The position numbers and the translations under genes are program-made. Shown piece by piece: positions 51,826-60,257 of a stretch of 64,000 nt of DNA (positions within the stretch are counted from its first letter, which is position 1; every line of letters starts with the position of its first letter). This DNA comes from Nocardiopsis sp. NRRL B-16309 (lineage in GTDB: Bacteria > Actinomycetota > Actinomycetes > Streptosporangiales > Streptosporangiaceae). The stretch is from NCBI RefSeq assembly GCF_001279585.1, contig NZ_LGEC01000070.1:1-64000 (forward strand), given 5' to 3'. The notes beneath the pieces were generated by a model. It saw nothing but the letters and a program-made list of their open reading frames with translations, did not search any database and was not told the origin of the DNA.

Positions 51826-52359
51826 TCATTGTCCGGCGTCATTAGCGGGCGCGTGGTCGCCGCCTCGGATCTGGTCGAGGGCGTGCAGCAGAACCGGCTC
51901 CAGCACGGTCATGCCGTCCTTCACGCCTCCGGTGGAGCCGGGCAGGTTGACCACCAGCATGCGGTGCCCGTCGCGCTCGGCCACACCGGCCAGGCCCCGC
52001 GACAGGATCGCGGTGGGGACGCCCTTGTCCCGTCCGGCAGAGCGCAGCGCCTCGGCGATCCCGGGGATCTCGTAGGCCAGCAGCGGCCTGGTCGCCTCGG
52101 GCGTGTGGTCCTGCGGCGTCAGGCCGGTCCCCCCGCTCGTGATCACGGCGTCCGCGCGCGTGTCCAGGGCCCGGCCGATCGCCTCGGCCACGGGGGCGCC
52201 GTCGGGCACCACCCAGGGGCCCAGGACCGAGCAGCCGAGCGCCCGCAGCCGCTCGACGAGGACCGGGCCGGACCGGTCGGGGTAGACGCCCGCGGCCGCC
52301 CGGTTGGAGGCCGTGACCACGGCGACACGCGGCGCGTCGGACTCCTCGCGCTCACTCAC
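51826..52359 (-). CDS. mogA: Molybdopterin adenylyltransferase (MogA/MoaB)
   Basis: Enzyme that adenylylates molybdopterin before metal insertion; 177 residues. The MoCF-fold signatures are ITSGGTGLTPQDHTPEAT and VNLPGSTGGVKDGMTVLEP; the N-terminus VAVVTASNRAAAGVYPDRSGP is typical of the MoaB/Mog group. GTG 52359 lies inside the end of moaC (8-base overlap), so translation is coupled. Confidence 0.94.
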   Translation of the reverse strand: MSEREESDAPRVAVVTASNRAAAGVYPDRSGPVLVERLRALGCSVLGPWVVPDGAPVAEAIGRALDTRADAVITSGGTGLTPQDHTPEATRPLLAYEIPGIAEALRSAGRDKGVPTAILSRGLAGVAERDGHRMLVVNLPGSTGGVKDGMTVLEPVLLHALDQIRGGDHAPANDAGQ

Positions 52360-52861
52360 CGCGCCTCCAGTGGCCCTTCTTGCCGCCCGTCTTCTCCTCG
52401 ACCCGGACGCGGGTGACCTCGGCCTCGGGGTCGAGCGCCTTGACCATGTCCACCAGGCCCAGGGCCGCGGTCATGACACAGGTCAGGGCCTCCATCTCCA
52501 CGCCGGTCCGGTCGGCCGTGCGCACCGTGGCGCTGATGTCCACGCCGTCGTCCGCCACGGTGAGCTCGACGTCCACGCCGTGCACCGCGATGGGGTGGCA
52601 CAGGGGCACGAGGTCGGGTGTGCGCTTGGCGCCCTGGATCCCGGCGATCCGGGCGACCGCCAGGGCGTCGCCCTTGGGCACCTCGCCGCCCCGCAGCGCG
52701 GCGACGGTCTCGGGGGTGAGCAGGACCCGGCCGGTGGCCGTCGCGGTCCGCGCGCTGACCGTCTTGGCCGAGACGTCGACCATGCGTGCCGCGCCGGACT
52801 CGTTCAGGTGGGTGAATCCGGAGGGGTGGTCGGCCCCCTCCGGCCGTGGGGTGTCGCTCAT
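52352..52861 (-). CDS. moaC: Cyclic pyranopterin monophosphate synthase MoaC
   Basis: Second enzyme of molybdopterin synthesis, 169 residues. Conserved segments are HLNESGAARMVDVSAKTVSAR, KGDALAVARIAGIQGAKRT (active-site Lys), LVPLCHPIAV, and TGVEMEALTCVMTAALGLVDMVK, which holds the catalytic Lys/Asp. A short helix-basic tail (KTGGKKGHWRRGE) ends the protein. It overlaps mogA by 8 bases. Confidence 0.95.
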   Translation of the reverse strand: MSDTPRPEGADHPSGFTHLNESGAARMVDVSAKTVSARTATATGRVLLTPETVAALRGGEVPKGDALAVARIAGIQGAKRTPDLVPLCHPIAVHGVDVELTVADDGVDISATVRTADRTGVEMEALTCVMTAALGLVDMVKALDPEAEVTRVRVEEKTGGKKGHWRRGE

Positions 52862-53080
52862 CGTGGCCAGTTTCCGCTCGAACGCCGAACACGGCCCACC
52901 GGTGGGGTCGGCCGCGTGGGCGCCGTGCCGCGCCCACCACGAAGGTACGGCACCGGGCGCCCGCGTGTCGGCCTGGGCGAACCGGGAACGGGGTTCGAGG
53001 GCCGCCGAAAGTCCGCGAGGCGGGCGCGGCGACGGGAGCCGCGGGGCGGTTGGAGGGGGACCGGCTCCGAAGAGCCCCGC

Positions 53081-53222
53081 TCAGGGGAGTTCGGACGGTC
53101 GCACGGCCCCGATCCGAAGAACGCCGCTCAGGGAAGACCGGGCAGTCGCACGACCTCGCCTGGGAACCCGCTCCGGGGAACCCCGTTCAGGGGAGTTCGG
53201 GCAGCCGGACGACCTCGACGAC
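53081..53222. repeat. Triplicated 3' end of the moeA/glp gene
   Basis: The end of the moeA/glp coding sequence (GTTCAGGGGAGTTCGGGCAG with its CCGGACGACCTCG extension, 53185-53217) recurs twice, degenerate, in the spacer: from 53126 (GCTCAGGGAAGACCGGGCAG) and 53079 (GCTCAGGGGAGTTCGGACGG). Periods are 59 and 47 bases. Each copy still reads as a short C-terminal tail ending in a stop, so this is a local tandem duplication of a gene end. The 325-base gap otherwise holds no gene. Confidence 0.8.
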
Positions 53223-54419
53223 CGCGCCCTCGGGCAGTTCGGTGGTGTCCTCGGGCACCACGACCAGGGCGTTGGCACCCGCCAGGGCGGAGAGCTGGTG
53301 GGAGCCCTGGCGCGAGGCCGGGGCGACGGTGCGGCCCGCGGTCGCCCCGTCGGTGTCCTCGGACAGGACGGCGCGCAGGTAGGAGCGGCGGCCGGGCGGC
53401 GAGGCCACCGGTGCGGTCAGGACCGCGCGCGTCGTGGGCAGCGACCGGGGCGCCAGGCCCCGCAGCCTGCGCAGCGCGGGCAGCACGAACACCTGGAAGG
53501 ACACGTAGGCGCTGACGGGGTTGCCGGGCAGGGTGATGATCGGCGTCCCCTCCGGCCCCACGGTGCCGAATCCCTGCGGCTTGCCGGGCTGCACGGCCAC
53601 CTGCGTGAACTCGACGGTGCCCAGTCGGCCCAGGACCTCCTTGACGACGTCGTAGGCGCCCATGCTCACGCCCCCGGTGGTGACGACGACGTCGGCCCGG
53701 CCCAGCAGGCCCTCCAGGGTCTCCATCACGGTGGCCGGGTCGTCGCCGACGAAGCCGTGCCGGTGGACGTCGCACCCGGCCTCCCGGGCGGCCGCCGCGA
53801 TCATGAAGCTGTTGGACTCCCAGATCTGGCCGTGCCCGAGGGGGCGCCCGGGTTCGACGAGCTCCTCCCCGGTGGAGAGCACCACGACACGGGGGCGGGG
53901 GTAGACCGGCACGGTCCTGCGGCCGACCGCCGCCAGGACGCCCATCTCCCCCGGTCCCAGGCGCACGCCGGAACGCAGCACGGTGGTGCCCTCGCGGACG
54001 TCGTCCCCCGCGCGCCGGATGGCGTTGCCGACGCGTACGGGGCGGTCCACGGCGACGGTCGCGGTGCCGCCGTCGGTCCACTCGACGGGGACGACGGCGT
54101 CGGCGCCCTCGGGCAGGGGCGCGCCGGTCATGATGCGGGCGCACAGCCCCGGCCGCACCGCCGTGGGCGTGGCGTCCCCGGCGGGGATGTCGGCGACCAC
54201 GGGCAGCCGGACGGGGGCGTCAGGGGCGGCCTGGTCCAGGTCGGCGGCGCACACCGCGTAGCCGTCCATGGAGGAGTTGTCGAAGCCCGGCAGGTCCACG
54301 GGGGACACGACGTCGGCGGCGAGCACGGTGCCGTGCGCCCGCAGCAGGTCGAGTTCGGTGGGTTCGGGTGCCGCGATCAGCGCCAGGATGTCCGTGATGT
54401 GCTGTTCGACGGTCTTCAC
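53187..54419 (-). CDS. moeA: Molybdopterin molybdotransferase MoeA / gephyrin-like Glp
   Basis: Gephyrin-like protein of 410 residues that inserts molybdate into adenylylated molybdopterin. Domains in order: the MoeA N-domain (VEQHITDILALI...FDNSSMDGYAV), PGLCARIMTGAPLPEGADAVVPVE, the MoCF domain (VVLSTGEELVEPG and VVVTTGGVSMGAYDVVK), LPGNPVSAYVSFQVFV and a C-terminal beta domain. The GTG at 54419, 8 bases after GGGAGG, is used. In Corynebacterium a paralogue (Glp) partners GLPR and FtsZ at the divisome; neighbours sepX and rimJ make that role likely here too. The stop lies in a repeat. Confidence 0.9.
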   Translation of the reverse strand: MKTVEQHITDILALIAAPEPTELDLLRAHGTVLAADVVSPVDLPGFDNSSMDGYAVCAADLDQAAPDAPVRLPVVADIPAGDATPTAVRPGLCARIMTGAPLPEGADAVVPVEWTDGGTATVAVDRPVRVGNAIRRAGDDVREGTTVLRSGVRLGPGEMGVLAAVGRRTVPVYPRPRVVVLSTGEELVEPGRPLGHGQIWESNSFMIAAAAREAGCDVHRHGFVGDDPATVMETLEGLLGRADVVVTTGGVSMGAYDVVKEVLGRLGTVEFTQVAVQPGKPQGFGTVGPEGTPIITLPGNPVSAYVSFQVFVLPALRRLRGLAPRSLPTTRAVLTAPVASPPGRRSYLRAVLSEDTDGATAGRTVAPASRQGSHQLSALAGANALVVVPEDTTELPEGAVVEVVRLPELP

Positions 54420-54508
54420 TGGATGGTCCTCCCGGGTCGTGGATCCGTGGGGCCGCCTCCCCGCCCTCTGGAGGTGACCGGCGTCCCATTGTCCCCGTAT
54501 CCGGGACA

Positions 54509-54539
54509 CGCGGGCCCGGCCGGTCGAGGCGGGCCCGCG
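54509..54539 (-). terminator. Hairpin after galU
   Basis: CGCGGGCCCG and CGGGCCCGCG form a 10-bp stem with an 11-base loop, 6 bases beyond the galU stop on the minus strand. Confidence 0.7.
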
Positions 54540-54544
54540 GTGGT

Positions 54545-55486
54545 TCAGCCCTGCTGGGCCCCCTGCCGGTCGACGAACTCCCGCAGCCACGGCAGCAGTT
54601 CGGCGGCGAGGTCCGGCCGGCGGCACGCGAAGTCCACGACGGTCCGGATGTAGTCGGCCTTGTTGCCGGTGTCGTAGCGGCGGCCGCGGAAGAGCACGCC
54701 GCGCACCGTCCCGCCGTCCTCGGGCTTGCGGCGGGCCAGCTCGCGCAGGGCGTCGGTGAGCTGGATCTCGCCGCCCCGGCCGGGCGGGGTCTCTTGGAGC
54801 ACGGGGAAGACGGCCGGGTCGCACACGTAGCGGCCGATGATCGCCCACCGGCTCGGCGCCTGCTCGGGGGCGGGCTTCTCCACGAGGTCGGTGACGGTGA
54901 CGACGTCGGGCTCGTCGGTGGGCTCGATCCCGGCGCAGCCGTACAGGGAGACCTGCTCCGGTTCGACCTCCATGAGGGCGACCACGCTGCCGCCGTACTC
55001 CTCGCGCACCTCGATCATGCGGCGCAGCAGGTCGGCGGACTCGATGAGGTCGTCACCGAGCAGGACCGCGAAGGGGTTGTCGCCGACGTGCGCCGCGGCG
55101 CACAGCACGGCGTGCCCCAGGCCGCGCGGGTCCCCCTGGCGGACGTAGTGCATCTGGGCGAGGCCGTCGGACTCGCGTACGGAGCGCAGGCGCTCATCGT
55201 CGCCCTTGATCGCCAGCGCCTCCTCCAGCTCGTAGGCGCGGTCGAAGTGGTCCTCGATGGAACGCTTGTTGCGGCCCGTGATCATCAGGACGTCGCGGAG
55301 GGTGGCCGCGACGGCCTCCTCCACGACGTACTGGATCGCGGGCTTGTCCACGATGGGCAGCATCTCCTTGGGAGTGGCCTTGGTCGCGGGGAGGAATCGC
55401 GTGCCCAGCCCGGCCGCGGGCACGACCGCCTTGGTGACGGGAAGGGACGAGGAACGGGGTCGTGTCTGCTCGGTGTCGGCACTCAT
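54545..55486 (-). CDS. galU: UTP-glucose-1-phosphate uridylyltransferase GalU
   Basis: Makes UDP-glucose for wall and capsule glycans; 313 residues. The nucleotidyltransferase start VVPAAGLGTRFLPATKATPKE (16 to 20 residues in) is diagnostic, with MITGRNKRSIEDHFD, PRGLGHAVLCA, LLGDDLIES, GGEIQLTDAL and the sugar-binding DTGNKADYI. The first 18 residues are extra Ser/Arg/Thr. It lies just before the molybdenum-cofactor genes, a normal actinobacterial arrangement, but a hairpin separates them. It is divergent from the cyclo-ligase gene. Confidence 0.95.
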   Translation of the reverse strand: MSADTEQTRPRSSSLPVTKAVVPAAGLGTRFLPATKATPKEMLPIVDKPAIQYVVEEAVAATLRDVLMITGRNKRSIEDHFDRAYELEEALAIKGDDERLRSVRESDGLAQMHYVRQGDPRGLGHAVLCAAAHVGDNPFAVLLGDDLIESADLLRRMIEVREEYGGSVVALMEVEPEQVSLYGCAGIEPTDEPDVVTVTDLVEKPAPEQAPSRWAIIGRYVCDPAVFPVLQETPPGRGGEIQLTDALRELARRKPEDGGTVRGVLFRGRRYDTGNKADYIRTVVDFACRRPDLAAELLPWLREFVDRQGAQQG

Positions 55487-55645
55487 GTCGGCACTTTAGG
55501 ACAGTCGGTCATCGCGTCGTGGCCTCCACACCGGCGGTGATGACAAGAAGTCCCGGCGGTTTCGGGCGAAGGACCGGATTCCGCTACCGAATGTTCACCA
55601 GGAGCGAACGAACGCGTCGTGAGGCGCGGATGACACACTGAGCCC

Positions 55646-56287
55646 ATGAGTGACCAAGGGGACCGCGACCGGTCCGCCAAGCGGGAACTGCGCCGCCGCG
55701 TCCTGTCCGAACGGCGCGCCAGGGACGCGTCGGAGCGGGCGAGGGCCGGGGCGGCGGTCCGGGACGCGCTCATGGCCGTGCCGTGGCTCTCGATGGCGGG
55801 GACGGTGGCGTGCTACTACTCCGTCGGCGGCGAGCCGGACACGCGGGGACTGGTGACCGCGCTGTGGAAGCGCGGAACGTACGTGCTGCTGCCGGTCTTC
55901 CTACCGGGGGGCTACCTGGACTGGGCGTCCTTCGACGGCCCCGAGAGCCTCGCGGAGGCCGGGCACGGCCTGCTGGAGCCGACCGGACCCCGGTACGGCC
56001 CCGGAGCCCTGGCCCGGGCGGACGCGGTCGTGTGCCCGGCCCTGGCGGTGGACCGGTCCGGCATGCGGCTGGGCCGGGGCGCGGGCTGCTACGACCGCGC
56101 GCTGGCCGCCAAGGGGCCGCACACCCCGGCGATCGCGGTCGTGCACGACGAGGAGTGGGTGGAGCGGGTCCCGGCGGAGCCGCACGACCGCCCCGTGGAC
56201 GCGGTGCTCACCCCGGGCGGCGGCCTGCACGTGTTCGATCCGGCCTCACCGGTGTGGCCCGACCGCGGCCGGCGACCCGGCCACTGA
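55646..56287 (+). CDS. 5-formyltetrahydrofolate cyclo-ligase
   Basis: Folate-salvage enzyme of 213 residues that converts 5-formyl-THF to 5,10-methenyl-THF with ATP. The N-terminal helix SAKRELRRRVLSERRA, the mid-domain VACYYSVGGEPDT and the family signature GMRLGRGAGCYDRAL are present; EEWVERVPAEPHDRPVDAVLTPGG follows. In actinobacteria it commonly lies opposite galU, as here. The ATG is at 55646. Confidence 0.94.
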   Translation: MSDQGDRDRSAKRELRRRVLSERRARDASERARAGAAVRDALMAVPWLSMAGTVACYYSVGGEPDTRGLVTALWKRGTYVLLPVFLPGGYLDWASFDGPESLAEAGHGLLEPTGPRYGPGALARADAVVCPALAVDRSGMRLGRGAGCYDRALAAKGPHTPAIAVVHDEEWVERVPAEPHDRPVDAVLTPGGGLHVFDPASPVWPDRGRRPGH

Positions 56288-56518
56288 GACCGGGGTCCCC
56301 GCGGGAACGGACCGCCGTTCGGCGCGACGGTCGCGGGTGGGGATTAAGCGACGCGTGCCCCGCGTTGACGCTGACGGTCGCGCCCGACGACGCCGATGGC
56401 CCGGCACCGCGGCCTCCACGTGCGTCCTTCGGGTGAGGTGCTGTCACCGCCTCGGTCGGCGAGCGCGTACTATTTAGCAGTCAACGGGCGAGAGTGCCAG
56501 CATAGGAGGACCCGAACA

Positions 56519-56905
56519 GTGCCTACGTATCAGTACGCGTGCACAGAGTGCGGCGCCCAGATGGAGGTCGTGCAGAGCTTCAGCGACGAGTCCCTGACCG
56601 TCTGCCCCGAGTGCGAGGGACGCCTGCGCAAGGTGTACTCCGCCGTCGGCATCGTGTTCAAGGGTTCGGGCTTCTACCGCACCGACAGCGGCAAGTCCTC
56701 CAACAGCTCCGTCGTGACCGGCTCCGGTGAGGGCAAGGACGGCGGCGCGGACAGCACCAAGACCGACGCCCCGGCCGCCGCGAGCGCCTCCACGGACTCC
56801 GCGAAGCCGTCCTCCTCGGACTCGGCCGCCTCGTCGAGCGCCTCGTCCTCCGGCACCACCACAAGCAGCAGTAGCAGCACCAGCAGCGCCGCCGCGGCGA
56901 GCTGA
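56519..56905 (+). CDS. FmdB-type zinc ribbon protein with Ser-rich tail
   Basis: Protein of 128 residues with an FmdB/CxxC-CxxC zinc ribbon in the first 45 residues (YACTECGAQMEVVQSF...CPECEGRLRKVY), followed by VGIVFKGSGFYRTD, usual for the family. The C-terminal two thirds is Ser/Ala/Thr/Asp-rich and disordered. GTG 56519 is preceded by AGGAGG. FmdB-type genes accompany the cyclo-ligase gene in many actinobacteria. Its function is unknown. Confidence 0.9.
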   Translation: MPTYQYACTECGAQMEVVQSFSDESLTVCPECEGRLRKVYSAVGIVFKGSGFYRTDSGKSSNSSVVTGSGEGKDGGADSTKTDAPAAASASTDSAKPSSSDSAASSSASSSGTTTSSSSSTSSAAAAS

Positions 56906-57105
56906 GCCGCCGGGGCCGTTGACCGCGTGACCGCGCCGCCGTGCCCACGGCGGCGCACTGCTGTTCCCCGCTCCCGGCCTCTCCGCCGCCCCTCGCGCCC
57001 GCACCGGAGCCCGGCCGTTCCACCCCGCGCGCCCTCGGTGCCCCTCCACACGATCACGCCTGTGGACAACCGCCCGGAGGCCGATTCCCGGCCTAACGTT
57101 GGCGT

Positions 57106-57753
57106 ATGGCCGACGTCTCACCTCCCTACCGGCACCGGGGCGCCCTGACGCGCCTGGTGGACCGGCACCGGCGCGTCATCGCCACCCTCCTGGCCGCCGC
57201 GGCGCTCCTCGGCGCCGTGCTCGCCGTTCGCCCCTTCTCCGCCCCTGCCGCCGAGGTGCTCGTCGCCGCCCGCGACCTGGACGCCTCCTCCCCCGTGGCC
57301 CGCGGTGACCTCGCCGCCCGCGCCCTGCCCGCCGCCGCGGTCCCCGAGGGCGCCCTGAGACCCACGACGGAGACCGAGGGGCGTACGCTCAACGCCCCGG
57401 TCCGCCGAGGCGAGGTGATCACCGACGCACGCCTGACGAACCCGCCCGCGCGGGCCCACGGCCCGGACCTGATCGCGGTCCCGGTACGCGTCGCCGACCC
57501 CGGCGCGGTGGCGCTGCTCGCGCCCGGCAGCCGGGTGGACGTGCTCGCCGCGACCGGAGTCGGCGACCTCCCGCCGGCCCGCGCCGGACCGGCCGCGGAG
57601 GTGGTGCGCGACCGGCCCGTTCTGGCCCTGCCCGCGGCCGCGGAGGGCGGGGAGGGCGACGCCCTCATCCTCATCGCCGCCACCCCGGCGGAGGCCCGGG
57701 AGCTGGCGGGGCACGCGGCCCTCTCCCGCCTGTCCATCACCATCCGCGGTTGA
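57106..57753 (+). CDS. SAF-domain / CpaB-like pilus assembly protein
   Basis: Protein of 215 residues: an N-terminal basic region, a membrane helix at about 23-43 (IATLLAAAALLGAVLAVRPF), an SAF domain (AEVLVAARDLDASSPVARGDLAARALP) and an RcpC-like part (LIAVPVRVADPGAVALLAPGSRVDVLAA). This resembles the outer or periplasmic CpaB component of Flp/Tad pilus systems, but no other tad/cpa genes are near, so a pilus role is uncertain. The ATG is at 57106. It lies 137 bases before mscL. Confidence 0.8.
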   Translation: MADVSPPYRHRGALTRLVDRHRRVIATLLAAAALLGAVLAVRPFSAPAAEVLVAARDLDASSPVARGDLAARALPAAAVPEGALRPTTETEGRTLNAPVRRGEVITDARLTNPPARAHGPDLIAVPVRVADPGAVALLAPGSRVDVLAATGVGDLPPARAGPAAEVVRDRPVLALPAAAEGGEGDALILIAATPAEARELAGHAALSRLSITIRG

Positions 57754-57889
57754 CCGACGACGAATCGTGGTGAAAGCTGGTCAGGCTCTTGTCCCGAGTA
57801 CTCCGGACATGTCCGCCCCGGCCCCCCGGGTTCGAGTCGGCGGGACCGGGCACCCCGCACACACAACACGAGAACGTAGGACAGTTCCC

Positions 57890-58294
57890 ATGGAAGGCTT
57901 CAAGAAGTTCCTGCTCCAGGGCAACCTGGTGCAGCTGGCGGTCGCTGTCGTCATCGGCGCGGTCTTCGCCAACCTCATCACGGCGTTCACCGAAGGGTTC
58001 ATCACCCCGCTCATCGGGATCTTCGGCGGCATCCCCACCTTCACCGACCTCTACTTCGAGATCAACGGCAGCAGGTTCCTGTACGGCGCGTTCGTCGACG
58101 CGCTCATCTCGTTCCTGCTCACCGCCGCGATCCTCTACTTCTTCGTGGTGATGCCGGTCGGCAAGCTGCTGGAGAGGTTCCAGAAGGCGGAGGAGGCCAG
58201 TACGCGGTCCTGCCCGTTCTGCCTCACCGGCATCGACAGGAAGGCCACCAGGTGCTCCTCCTGCACGAGTGAGGTCCAGGCGGAGACCGTCTGA
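57890..58294 (+). CDS. mscL: Large-conductance mechanosensitive channel MscL
   Basis: Pressure-relief channel, 134 residues with two membrane helices: residues 13-40 (LVQLAVAVVIGAVFANLITAF) and 68-95 (ALISFLLTAAILYFFVVMPV), with the usual short N-terminal helix MEGFKKFLLQGN. Instead of the charged helical bundle of E. coli, the end carries a zinc ribbon CPFC-N9-TRCSSC-type motif (CPFCLTGIDRKATRCSSC). GTAGGAC precedes the ATG weakly. A hairpin follows. Confidence 0.93.
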   Translation: MEGFKKFLLQGNLVQLAVAVVIGAVFANLITAFTEGFITPLIGIFGGIPTFTDLYFEINGSRFLYGAFVDALISFLLTAAILYFFVVMPVGKLLERFQKAEEASTRSCPFCLTGIDRKATRCSSCTSEVQAETV

Positions 58295-58301
58295 GACACG
58301 G

Positions 58302-58330
58302 CGGGGGCGGCCCCGTACGGACCGCCCCCG
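58302..58330. terminator. Hairpin between convergent mscL and carboxypeptidase
   Basis: CGGGGGCGG and CCGCCCCCG (9 bp) over an 11-base loop, 7 bases after the mscL stop and 33 bases before the convergent stop; it may serve both. Confidence 0.75.
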
Positions 58331-58363
58331 TGCATCGTCACCGTCGTCAGCTCGTCACGGTCG

Positions 58364-59479
58364 TCAGCCGCTGTACTCCCAGTGCCACGGCTCGAACGGG
58401 CTGGACTTGGCCCAGGCGGGGTGGTGCCACCCGTACTCCCCGCCGTTGGCCTCCATCCAGTTCCAGCGCTCGGACCGGAAGTTCTGGATCCCGCAGCCGA
58501 GGTCGATCGCCTGGCCGAGGCCGTGGTTGCTCGTACCGGGGACGGCGGCGAAGCCGGGCGCGACCTCGCCGTACACCCGCTGCTGGTTGGGCAGGTCGCG
58601 GTAGGCGCTGGTGATGCAGATGTTCTCGCCGTACTCCTCCACGTACTTCTGGTTGAGCATGAGGAAGTCCACCGCGGCGTCGGCACGCAGGAACTTGTCG
58701 TCGTAGAGCTCGCAGAGGGCGTCCTGCGGCAGCAGGCCGTTGGGGTAGCCGTTGGCGTTGGAGGCGGCGTCAGCGTCGCAGTTGCCGGCCGCCATGTAGG
58801 TCTCCAGGTCCAGGCCGCGGGCGTCGAGTTCGCCGACCAGCTCCTCGGTACGGGCCTCCGACTCCTCCCGCAGCTCGGCCACGTCGGCGGCCAGTTCGGC
58901 CTGTTCCAGCTGCGTGGCGGTCTGCAGCCGCTGCGCTTCGCCGGCGAGCTCCACCTGCTCCTCGCGCAGGTCCGTGGCGTCCTGGATGAAGGCCTGGTTG
59001 TCCTCGGAGATCTTGGCCGCGTACGACTGCGTCTGCAGGTCCTCGTCGAGCGATCCGGAGGCAAGGACCGCCAGGACGCCGCCGCTGGGCTGCTGGTAGA
59101 GCGTGCTGGCCAGCCGGGCGAGCGGCTCGCGCATGTCGCTGAGCTCGGCCTCGGTCTGCTGGAGCTCGTGGATGGTCTCCACCAGCTCCTCCTGAGCGTT
59201 CTCCAGGGCCTCGGCGCGCTCTTCCTGCTCCTCGGTCGCCTGTTCCAGCTCCTCCGCGGCGGCTTCCGCCTGCTCGCGCAGCTCCTCCAGGTCCTGTGCC
59301 GAGGCCGAGGGCATCGCCCCCGGAAACGGGGGGACGACGAGCAGGGTAATGGCGACGACGAGTGCCAGCGCCTGCGCGACCCTCATCCGCCCGTGGGAAA
59401 ACGCCGCGAACGTGGTCGGCACCCCGCTAGTACCCGGTACGCGGGACCCCCGCCGCGCCGAATCAGAAGTGAACGGCAC
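58364..59479 (-). CDS. Secreted VanY-type D,D-carboxypeptidase with coiled coil
   Basis: Extracellular peptidoglycan hydrolase of 371 residues. The start is GTG 59479, with GGAGGA about 6 bases upstream. A signal peptide runs to about residue 62 (VVAITLLVVPPFPGAMPSASA-Q). Residues about 63-225 form a long helical coiled coil (AEAAAEELEQATEEQEERAE), like the N-domains of RipA/CwlO hydrolases. The C-terminal M15 peptidase domain has SAYRDLPNQQRVYG, SNHGLGQAIDLG (zinc His/Asp) and EPWHWEY (zinc His). Two more cysteines (C-x-C around GNCDAD and DALCEL) may pair. It trims D-Ala from stem peptides. Confidence 0.9.
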   Translation of the reverse strand: MPFTSDSARRGSRVPGTSGVPTTFAAFSHGRMRVAQALALVVAITLLVVPPFPGAMPSASAQDLEELREQAEAAAEELEQATEEQEERAEALENAQEELVETIHELQQTEAELSDMREPLARLASTLYQQPSGGVLAVLASGSLDEDLQTQSYAAKISEDNQAFIQDATDLREEQVELAGEAQRLQTATQLEQAELAADVAELREESEARTEELVGELDARGLDLETYMAAGNCDADAASNANGYPNGLLPQDALCELYDDKFLRADAAVDFLMLNQKYVEEYGENICITSAYRDLPNQQRVYGEVAPGFAAVPGTSNHGLGQAIDLGCGIQNFRSERWNWMEANGGEYGWHHPAWAKSSPFEPWHWEYSG

Positions 59480-59628
59480 GAATGATCCTCCGGCTGCTTT
59501 TCCTCGAACACCTACCGTGGCCGCAACGCAACGTACTACATGTCCACATGCGGTCACACGGAGCCGAACCGCCAGAGGGTCACTGATCGGTATAATTTCG
59601 CGCCCTTCGACGGACGCACCCTCTGACA

Positions 59629-59640
59629 CCTGATATCAGG
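59629..59640. promoter_or_regulatory. Perfect 12-bp palindrome upstream of the carboxypeptidase
   Basis: CCTGATATCAGG, 150 bases upstream of the carboxypeptidase start, in a spacer (59480-59895) with no gene and lower GC. ATTATA (minus-strand reading of TATAAT, 59591-59596) lies between it and the gene, where a -10 box could be, so the palindrome may be an operator; no -35 box was recognised. Confidence 0.4.
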
Positions 59641-59895
59641 CCAGGTCACAGCGGCCTCAACTGCGATCCCCGGACTCCCACCACGGGTGCCCCTGATTCG
59701 TGCGCGACCTGACAGCCACACACACTATGAACAACATCACACCGCCGCAAGGACAACCAATCGTAGGCCAGCGTACTCCGCCCGGCCCCCAGCGTCCCCG
59801 CGCAGCGCCCGGGGGACACGGAACGGCTCCCCATCCACCCGCATCCTGGGTTAGTCTTGGCCTGGCGATGGGCGACCTCTGGCCCTCGTCCACGA

Positions 59896-59968
59896 GGCTC
59901 CATAGCTCAGGGGATAGAGCACCGCTCTCCTAAAGCGGGTGTCGCAGGTTCGAATCCTGCTGGGGCCG
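59896..59968 (+). tRNA. tRNA-Arg (anticodon CCU)
   Basis: Cloverleaf: acceptor GGCTCCA/TGGGGCC with one U-G pair, D arm GCTC-AGGGGATA-GAGC, anticodon arm CCGCT-CTCCTAA-AGCGG with anticodon CCT, T arm GCAGG-TTCGAAT-CCTGC. Discriminator G; CCA is not encoded. No integrase gene adjoins it, so it shows no sign of use as an attachment site. Confidence 0.94.
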
Positions 59969-60010
59969 CATAGGTTGACCTCCGAATACGTCGCAGAGTC
60001 AGCAGCGGGT

Positions 60011-60052
60011 GAGCCCCGTAGGTTGCAATTCGGGTTGCAGTCTGCGGGGCTC
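60011..60052 (+). terminator. Hairpin after tRNA-Arg
   Basis: GAGCCCCG and CGGGGCTC enclose a 26-base loop and are flanked by partly matching AGCAG/CTGCT, 43 bases after the tRNA. It probably ends the tRNA transcript. The 520 bases between the tRNA and 60489 hold no credible gene. Confidence 0.5.
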
Positions 60053-60186
60053 TGCTCGTCTCTACTGCTCATCTGGGAGCGCGCCCCATCCGGTCAATGG
60101 CGCCGCGTGCGACCGTTCATCCCTCGGACAGAACGGCCCCGGCCGCCCCTGGGTTCCGGCGGTGGCGGCGTCGGCCCGGGGCCCTC

Positions 60187-60257
60187 GTGACCGAGCCTGC
60201 CGTGCGCTCTCGACCCGACACGACCAGGACGCGACACGCCCGTGACCGAGCCTGCCG
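60187..60257. repeat. 16-bp direct repeat
   Basis: GTGACCGAGCCTGCCG at 60187-60202 and 60242-60257, period 55. It lies in the spacer between tRNA-Arg and the next gene. Confidence 0.55.

Noticed and set aside
59480..59640. ydaO/c-di-AMP riboswitch before the wall hydrolase
   Set aside because: Expected from other actinobacterial wall hydrolases, but the characteristic conserved segments are not present.
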